Part shown: piece by piece, positions 6,799-10,218 of the stretch
How positions within the stretch are numbered: position 1 is the first letter of the stretch
Layout: each line of letters opens with the position of its first letter
NCBI GenBank assembly: GCA_038230775.1
Contig: JBBRMQ010000158.1
Span: 1 to 10,218, forward strand
Origin: JBBRMQ01 sp038230775
GTDB lineage: Bacteria; Acidobacteriota; Thermoanaerobaculia; Gp7-AA8
DNA length: 10,218 bases
Direction of reading: 5' to 3'
Made by a program: the position numbers and the translations under genes
Notes under the pieces: model-generated
The model's database searches: none
The model's input: only the letters and a program-made list of their open reading frames with translations
Told to the model about the DNA's origin: nothing

Positions 6799-6833
6799 AA
6801 AAACCGCTGATTTGACCAGGCTGGCTCAGCGGT
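6798..6833 (-). terminator. Hairpin with a U-tract on the minus strand, at the 3' end of the hsdMS operon
   Basis: ACCGCTGA (6803-6810) and TCAGCGGT (6826-6833) form a perfect 8-bp stem with a 15-base loop. Six A residues at 6798-6803, overlapping the first stem base, would read as a T-tract after the stem on the minus strand. On the plus strand no T-run follows, so there it may only protect the mRNA 3' end. No minus-strand gene to the right explains a leftward terminator. Confidence 0.35.
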
Positions 6834-6856
6834 AAGCCTTGATAGGTTCCCTGCCT

Positions 6857-6889
6857 CTGGCAAAGAACTCCTGCGCAATATAGTGCGCA
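6857..6889 (+). promoter_or_regulatory. Possible promoter overlapped by an 18-bp operator-like dyad
   Basis: TGCGCA-ATATAG-TGCGCA (6872-6889) is an almost perfect 18-bp palindrome with one mismatched pair in the centre. Its middle contains TATAGT (6879-6884), one base from the -10 consensus. CTGGCA (6857-6862) lies 16 bases upstream and matches the -35 at 4 of 6 positions. A dimeric repressor on this dyad would block the -10. The nearest downstream gene is the degraded DUF5131 frame, so this may be its surviving control region. The rest of 6834-7036 shows no gene I can support. Confidence 0.4.
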
Positions 6890-7036
6890 TGCGGTGAAAC
6901 AGCAAGCCCGCGACCCTTACTCCCCGATCGGCTGGGCGAAGATGACCCCCATCCACAGGATCAGTTCTCATGGCCGTTGCCTTCGAAACAGCACCCGTCG
7001 ATGGCATGAGCTGTCGTTTAGGCAAACCGTTCGTTC

Positions 7037-7405
7037 ATGAGCTCAAAGAGCCCGATGGGACAGCCCAACTACCGCAATGGATTCGAAGTCACGTTACAAC
7101 CACACATGCTCGAACTGCCGCTGCGCTGGAAGAAGCCGCAGCAGATCTTCGTCAACTCGATGAGCGATCTCTTTCACGCCGGCGTTCCGACGCCTTACAT
7201 CCAGCGCGTCTTCGCGGTGATGCGCGAGGCGAAGTGGCATACGTTTCAGGTCTTGACGAAACGCGCCGACCGCCTGGAGGAAATCGATCGAGAGCTTGAC
7301 TGGCCGCCGAACGTCTGGATGGCTGTAAGTGTTGAGAGCCACGCGGTTACTCATCGCATCGATTCACTTCGCGCGACACGCGCGCAAGTGAAGTTCCTGT
7401 CGATC
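7037..7405 (+). pseudogene. DUF5131 (phage Gp37/Gp68 family) remnant, truncated at both ends
   Basis: From about 7055 the frame is a clear DUF5131 protein: MGQPNYRNGFEVTLQPHML, LPLRWKKPQQIFVNSMSDLFH, TPYIQRVFAVMREAKWHTFQVLTKR in sequence, then WPPNVWMAVSVES and VKFLSI. Intact members begin with a cysteine-rich, radical-SAM-like segment before this point; here it is absent. An ATG at 6970 (MAVAF, another frame) may be the old start, with deletions between. On the other side the family would continue 'IEPLLG' and a glycine-rich WVIVGGESG; here similarity stops at about 7405. DUF5131 proteins occur in phages and mobile regions, and their function is not settled. Without the N-terminal cysteines this piece should be inactive. 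The frame then stays open through about 160 bases of unrecognised sequence into RadC, so a 401-residue fusion from 7037 to 8242 is possible. Confidence 0.82.
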
Positions 7406-7540
7406 GGGCGAACGCGGCGCAATTGCGCGACTACGTGTACGGCTGACGGCAACCGTCCTCTACGACTGGTGGAACGGCCCAGCATCACTGCAGCGTCGCG
7501 CGAGAGCGTCAACCCGCGGGCGGTTGCCCTGGCCCCAGAT

Positions 7541-7555
7541 CCGAGGGAACCTCGG
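7541..7555. repeat. Inverted repeat CCGAGG-GAA-CCTCGG just upstream of radC
   Basis: This perfect 6-bp dyad has a 3-base loop and ends 10 bases before the likely radC ATG. It has the same arms and spacing as CCGAGG-ATC-CCTCGG at 2265-2279 in the structured element upstream of hsdM. It may be a shared binding site, a fragment of a dispersed repeat, or coincidence in a G+C-rich genome. Confidence 0.4.
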
Positions 7556-7564
7556 GGCGTGGAA

Positions 7565-8242
7565 ATGGATCACGTCAGCATCGCCGACATGCCGGTCGAG
7601 GAGCGGCCACGCGAACGGATGGCGAGAGGCGGCGCCGTCGCGCTCTCAGACGCCGAGCTGATGGCACTGCTCATCGAGCCGGGCCGGCGGGGAAGGAGCT
7701 CGCTCGACATCGCGCGCGAGATCGTGGCTGACGGGCTGCTCGCCGTGGCGCGGCGGGAGTGGATTCCCGGAAAAGCGGTCGGCAGTCTCGGAGCGAGCCG
7801 CGTCGCCCGCATCGGCGCAGCCCTCGAGCTGGGGCGCCGCATTGCCACGTTGTCCACCACATCCGCGGAGCCCATCCGCGAGCCGGCAATCGTCGCCCGT
7901 CGATTGATGGCGACGTACGGCCATCGCGTGCAGGAAACGTTGGGCGGAATCTATCTCGATGCCCGACACCGCATCATCAGCGAACGGGAGATCTTCGTTG
8001 GAAGTCTGAAAGCAGCGACGGTTTCGCCGCGGGACGTCTTCCGGTTCGCACTGAGTGACCACGCCGCGGCCGTGATCGTCTTTCACAATCATCCGTCCGG
8101 CGATCCGTCGCCATCGCCGCAGGATCTCGCATTTACGCAAAAGCTCGCCAACATTGGCGAGCAACTCGGCGTCGACGTGATCGACCATCTTATCGTTACG
8201 TCCAACAATTTTCTGTCCTTCAAGCAGAATGGCCATATGTAG
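7565..8242 (+). CDS. radC: RadC family protein, JAB/MPN domain
   Basis: From the ATG at 7565 this is 225 residues, the usual RadC length. Order: the N-terminal MPVEERPRERM (9-19), the helix SDAELMALL (28-36), a helix-hairpin-helix-like region about 60-95 (VARIGAALELGRRIA), then the JAB domain: SEREIFVGSLKAATVSPRDVF with the conserved glutamate, and the metal motif HNHPSGDPSPSPQD (174-187), with H174, H176 and D187 as likely zinc ligands. VIDHLIV closes the fold. All metalloprotease-like residues are present. RadC proteins are widespread on genomic islands and often accompany restriction-modification and phage genes; a repair role in E. coli was withdrawn and the true activity is unclear. A GTG at 7559 is an alternative start, and the frame is open back to 7037, so translation could begin inside the DUF5131 remnant. 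No strong ribosome binding site is seen. Confidence 0.93.
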   Translation: MDHVSIADMPVEERPRERMARGGAVALSDAELMALLIEPGRRGRSSLDIAREIVADGLLAVARREWIPGKAVGSLGASRVARIGAALELGRRIATLSTTSAEPIREPAIVARRLMATYGHRVQETLGGIYLDARHRIISEREIFVGSLKAATVSPRDVFRFALSDHAAAVIVFHNHPSGDPSPSPQDLAFTQKLANIGEQLGVDVIDHLIVTSNNFLSFKQNGHM

Positions 8243-8373
8243 CGATCCATCAAACAGTTCTGAACGTGGACCGGACAGCACGATCCGAAATACTGCTCAT
8301 CAGGGCACCCCTACTATGAACACTGGACCTTCGGGAGGCCAAGGCAGCGCAAGCAACAGTTGTTGCGGCGCCG

Positions 8374-8402
8374 TTGACATTGCGCAACCAGCGTTGTAAA
8401 AG
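8374..8402 (+). promoter_or_regulatory. Candidate sigma-70-type promoter upstream of the APC permease gene
   Basis: TTGACA (8374-8379) is a perfect -35 hexamer. TAAAAG (8397-8402), 17 bases later, matches the -10 at 4 of 6 positions and is directly preceded by TG. The predicted leader to the permease ATG is about 170 bases, long enough for leader regulation. Confidence 0.4.
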
Positions 8403-8520
8403 CGCTCTACCCCGCGCGGTCCTGGCGAATCGCACTCTTCTCATCAGGCACTGGCGGGTTTGCTGATTTGCGCATACTCGGCGCGCGTTCCCGATGACTC
8501 CGCGGCATCCCGATTCTCGA

Positions 8521-8541
8521 ATCCTTCACGAGTAGAAGGAT
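8521..8541 (+). promoter_or_regulatory. Stem-loop in the presumed permease leader
   Basis: ATCCTTC (8521-8527) and GAAGGAT (8535-8541) form a perfect 7-bp stem with a 7-base loop, about 40 bases before the permease start. No T-run follows, so it is not a standard terminator. It could affect leader folding or be chance. Confidence 0.3.
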
Positions 8542-8581
8542 CGGCAATACCCGATCGACAACGTGCCGTTCGAGCACAAGC

Positions 8582-9934
8582 ATGATGGAGGAACCCCTGG
8601 ACGAAGGACTGCCACGCACGCTCGGTCTTCGCGATCTGACACTGCTGATCATCGGCACCGTGATCGGCTCAGGGATCTTCCTCGTCCCTGGTGCCGTGCT
8701 CGGTCAGGTGCACGGGTACGTTCTGCCGGCCTTGCTGGCGTGGATCGCGGGCGGGGCGTTGTCGATGCTCGGCGCGCTCACCTTCGGCGAGCTGAGCGCC
8801 GCGAATCCCAAAGCAGGCGGGATCTATGTGTACCTCCGCGATTGTTTCGGCGCGTTCCCGGCCTTTCTGTTTGGGTGGGCGCTCTTCTTCGCGATCGGCG
8901 GTGGAGCCGAAGCCGCGCTCGCGTCAGCCTTCAGCGCGAACATCGCTCAAGTCGTTCCCATGTCGCCGACGATCGCGAAGCTACTCGCCATCGGCATGCT
9001 CGCGCTCGTGACGGTTGTCAACGTGCGCGGCACGCGGCAGAGCTCCAACCTGCAGAACTGGATGACCGCCGTGAAGGTCGGCACGATCGTGCTGATCGGC
9101 GTCGTTCTATTGTCGATGGGACGAAGTGGCGCAGACGCTGTTGCGCACTCATGGCCCGCCAAATCGGACGCCACTCTCTGGTCAGGTTTCGGCGTGGCGA
9201 TGCTCGGCGTCCTGTGGGCGTACGAGGGATGGCAGTACGCCACGTTCAGCGCCGGCGAGACGATCGATCCGCAGCGCAACTTTCCTCGCGCATTCTTCGT
9301 CGGCCTCGCCGCGCTCGTCTCCATCTACGTCCTCGCCAACCTCGGTTATCTCGCGGCGCTTACGCCAGCGGTACTCGTCAATTCTCAAAGCGCTGCGGCC
9401 GCGTCGATCGGCACCGTCATCGGGCCCAGATCCGCGAGGCTCATCGCCATCGCCATTGCGGTCTCGATCTTTGGCGCCACGAACGGCATCATCCTCACCA
9501 GCTCTCGCGTCTACTACGCGATGGCGAAGGACGGACTCTTCTTCCAGAAGCTTGCCGAGGTCCATCCGCGGTTTCAAACTCCCGCGTTCGCCGTCATCGC
9601 CGGATCGGCATGGGCAGCGATTCTTGCGGTAACGGGCACGTTTCAGCAGTTGTTCACTTACACCGTTTTCACGGGCTGGCTCTTTTACGGCATCGCGGCA
9701 GCGAGCATTTTCGTGTACCGGCGAAAGCGATGCGATGAGCCGAGACCCTACAGCGTTCCCTTCTATCCGTGGACGCCGCTGCTGTTCATTCTGGCCGCGG
9801 CCGCGCTGGTGGCGAACACAATCGTTGCGCAGCCGCGCCCCGCTCTCATCGGCCTTGCGATCGTGTTCGCTGGAGCGCCTGTGTACCTGATCTGGCGCGG
9901 CCGAAAGCCGTTGGAGCCTGCAGAACAAACATGA
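8582..9934 (+). CDS. APC family amino acid permease
   Basis: This 450-residue inner-membrane protein has about 12 hydrophobic segments. The first helix carries the substrate-binding signature IGTVIGSGIFLVPG (24-37), the unwound GSGIF of APC transporters. FGELSAANPKAGGIYVYLRDCFG (68-90) follows, the classic end of helix 2 and loop, then FLFGWALFF (95-103), VNVRG (146-150) and SAGETIDPQRNFPRAFFVG (223-241), the conserved loop before helix 7. SSRVYYAMAKDGLFF (307-321) and RFQTPAFAVIA (330-340) match the helix 8-9 region, and RPYSVPFYPWTPLLFILA (388-405) the last pair. The profile is closest to LAT/SteT-like amino acid exchangers; the substrate cannot be told. ATG codons at 8582 and 8585 are both possible, and the protein's own N-terminus is typical for the family. 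The stop overlaps the next gene by four bases (ATGA), so they form an operon. Confidence 0.94.
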   Translation: MMEEPLDEGLPRTLGLRDLTLLIIGTVIGSGIFLVPGAVLGQVHGYVLPALLAWIAGGALSMLGALTFGELSAANPKAGGIYVYLRDCFGAFPAFLFGWALFFAIGGGAEAALASAFSANIAQVVPMSPTIAKLLAIGMLALVTVVNVRGTRQSSNLQNWMTAVKVGTIVLIGVVLLSMGRSGADAVAHSWPAKSDATLWSGFGVAMLGVLWAYEGWQYATFSAGETIDPQRNFPRAFFVGLAALVSIYVLANLGYLAALTPAVLVNSQSAAAASIGTVIGPRSARLIAIAIAVSIFGATNGIILTSSRVYYAMAKDGLFFQKLAEVHPRFQTPAFAVIAGSAWAAILAVTGTFQQLFTYTVFTGWLFYGIAAASIFVYRRKRCDEPRPYSVPFYPWTPLLFILAAAALVANTIVAQPRPALIGLAIVFAGAPVYLIWRGRKPLEPAEQT

Positions 9935-10218
9935 TGAAAAAGAGCCTTCTGCTCACTCTTCTCTTCTGCGCCGCAACGCTGCACGCGTCGACCGACTACT
10001 CGGCGGTGGTGCCAGTGCTCGAGAAGTTCATCGAGCACGAGATGGCCAACCAGGAGCTGCCCGCACTCTCGATTGCGCTGGTTGACGACCAGCAGATCGT
10101 CTGGTCCCAAGGATTTGGTTTCGCCAATCCGAAGACCAAGGTGCCTGCCACCGCCGAGACCGTCTATCCCGATTCTCTCGGTCTCGCTCACAGGAACGTC
10201 GCAACGCCAGCGGATGTC
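9931..10218 (+). CDS. Secreted beta-lactamase-family serine hydrolase, N-terminal part, cut by the window edge
   Basis: 96 codons are visible, open to the edge. Residues 1-19 form a signal peptide: KK, a hydrophobic LLLTLLFCAATL stretch and a likely cleavage after LHA, so the enzyme acts in the periplasm or outside. The mature part VLEKFIEHEMANQELPALSIALVDD, then IVWSQGFGFANPKTKVPATAETVY, matches the start of PF00144 (class C beta-lactamase, D-aminopeptidase and esterase) proteins. The family would then show the nucleophile motif S-x-x-K within about ten residues. Here the frame reads PDSLGLAHRN with no such lysine; moving one base gives LSVSL, close to the expected GSVSKL. The end of the window may therefore hold a frameshift, an error or a join. 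The ATG overlaps the permease stop (ATGA). Together they could cleave peptides and import amino acids (inference). Confidence 0.72.
   Translation, partial: MMKKSLLLTLLFCAATLHASTDYSAVVPVLEKFIEHEMANQELPALSIALVDDQQIVWSQGFGFANPKTKVPATAETVYPDSLGLAHRNVATPADV

Larger units (their letters stand above)
8243..8581. other. 339-base non-coding stretch between radC and the APC permease gene
   Basis: I see no convincing gene, tRNA or transposon end here. It holds the candidate promoter at 8374-8402 and the hairpin at 8521-8541, described separately. TTGCGCAA (8380-8387), an 8-bp palindrome, lies in the spacer of that promoter. A short plus-strand frame at 8536-8577 reads RQYPIDN, faintly like an IS66 transposase motif, but it is too short to call. 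Confidence 0.5.

Noticed and set aside
5782..6815. Large open frames on both strands over the DUF3800 and PBECR-like genes
   Set aside because: Compositional shadows; they cross the boundary between two better supported genes and show no domain.
8470..8560. Possible tRNA from a GATTCTCGAATCC-like T-arm
   Set aside because: No acceptor stem, D-arm or anticodon arm can be formed at the right distances.
8536..8577. Possible IS66 transposase remnant (RQYPIDN)
   Set aside because: Only about seven residues resemble the transposase motif, with no inverted repeats or further similarity around it.
8563..9738. Plus-strand open frame of 391 codons overlapping the permease in another frame
   Set aside because: Arginine- and histidine-rich shadow of the APC gene, which has unmistakable family motifs in its own frame.

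Overview
The window is about 10 kb of high-G+C bacterial DNA centred on a Type I restriction-modification locus. Protein signatures suggest a free-living soil or sediment bacterium. Acidobacteriota or a similar phylum (Gemmatimonadota, Verrucomicrobiota) fits the glycoside hydrolase 2, RadC, APC permease and serine hydrolase content, but nothing here fixes the taxonomy. The window may be a complete assembled fragment, because both ends lie inside genes and both end genes look abnormal.

Left part (1-2486). The first reading frame enters from the left as the C-terminal end of a glycoside hydrolase family 2 (beta-mannosidase-like) enzyme. Around position 426-452 it switches, without losing frame, into the C-terminal half of a Type I restriction subunit (HsdR). 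The HsdR nuclease domain and first helicase domain are absent. Facing it on the minus strand is an overlapping DUF4160-DUF2442 pair, a toxin-antitoxin-like module. Between that pair and hsdM lies a structured non-coding element built from CCGAGG repeats and nested inverted repeats.

Middle part (2487-6798). Four plus-strand genes are packed end to end: hsdM, hsdS, a DUF3800 protein and a small protein that looks like a PBECR-type (barnase/EndoU/colicin/RelE-like) nuclease. The junctions are GTGA, TGATG and TGA-TTG, so they almost certainly share one mRNA and are translationally coupled. HsdM and HsdS look intact and should form a sequence-specific adenine methyltransferase. The adjacent HsdR is truncated, so the locus encodes modification without its own complete restriction motor. 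Two nuclease-fold-like proteins sit in the modification operon instead. This is the most interesting arrangement in the window.

Right part (6799-10218). After a short intergenic stretch with a hairpin and an 18-bp dyad over a possible promoter comes a DUF5131 (phage Gp37/Gp68 family) remnant that has lost both ends. It is fused in frame to an apparently intact RadC (JAB/MPN domain). A 339-bp non-coding stretch follows, with one promoter candidate and a hairpin. Then come an APC-family amino acid permease and, overlapping it by four bases, the start of a secreted beta-lactamase-family serine hydrolase that runs off the right edge. Its similarity to the family breaks down just before the catalytic serine motif.

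Overall the region reads as a defence and mobile-gene patch between housekeeping-type genes, with at least two in-frame gene fusions by deletion or misassembly. All calls are from reading the sequence; no database search was run.
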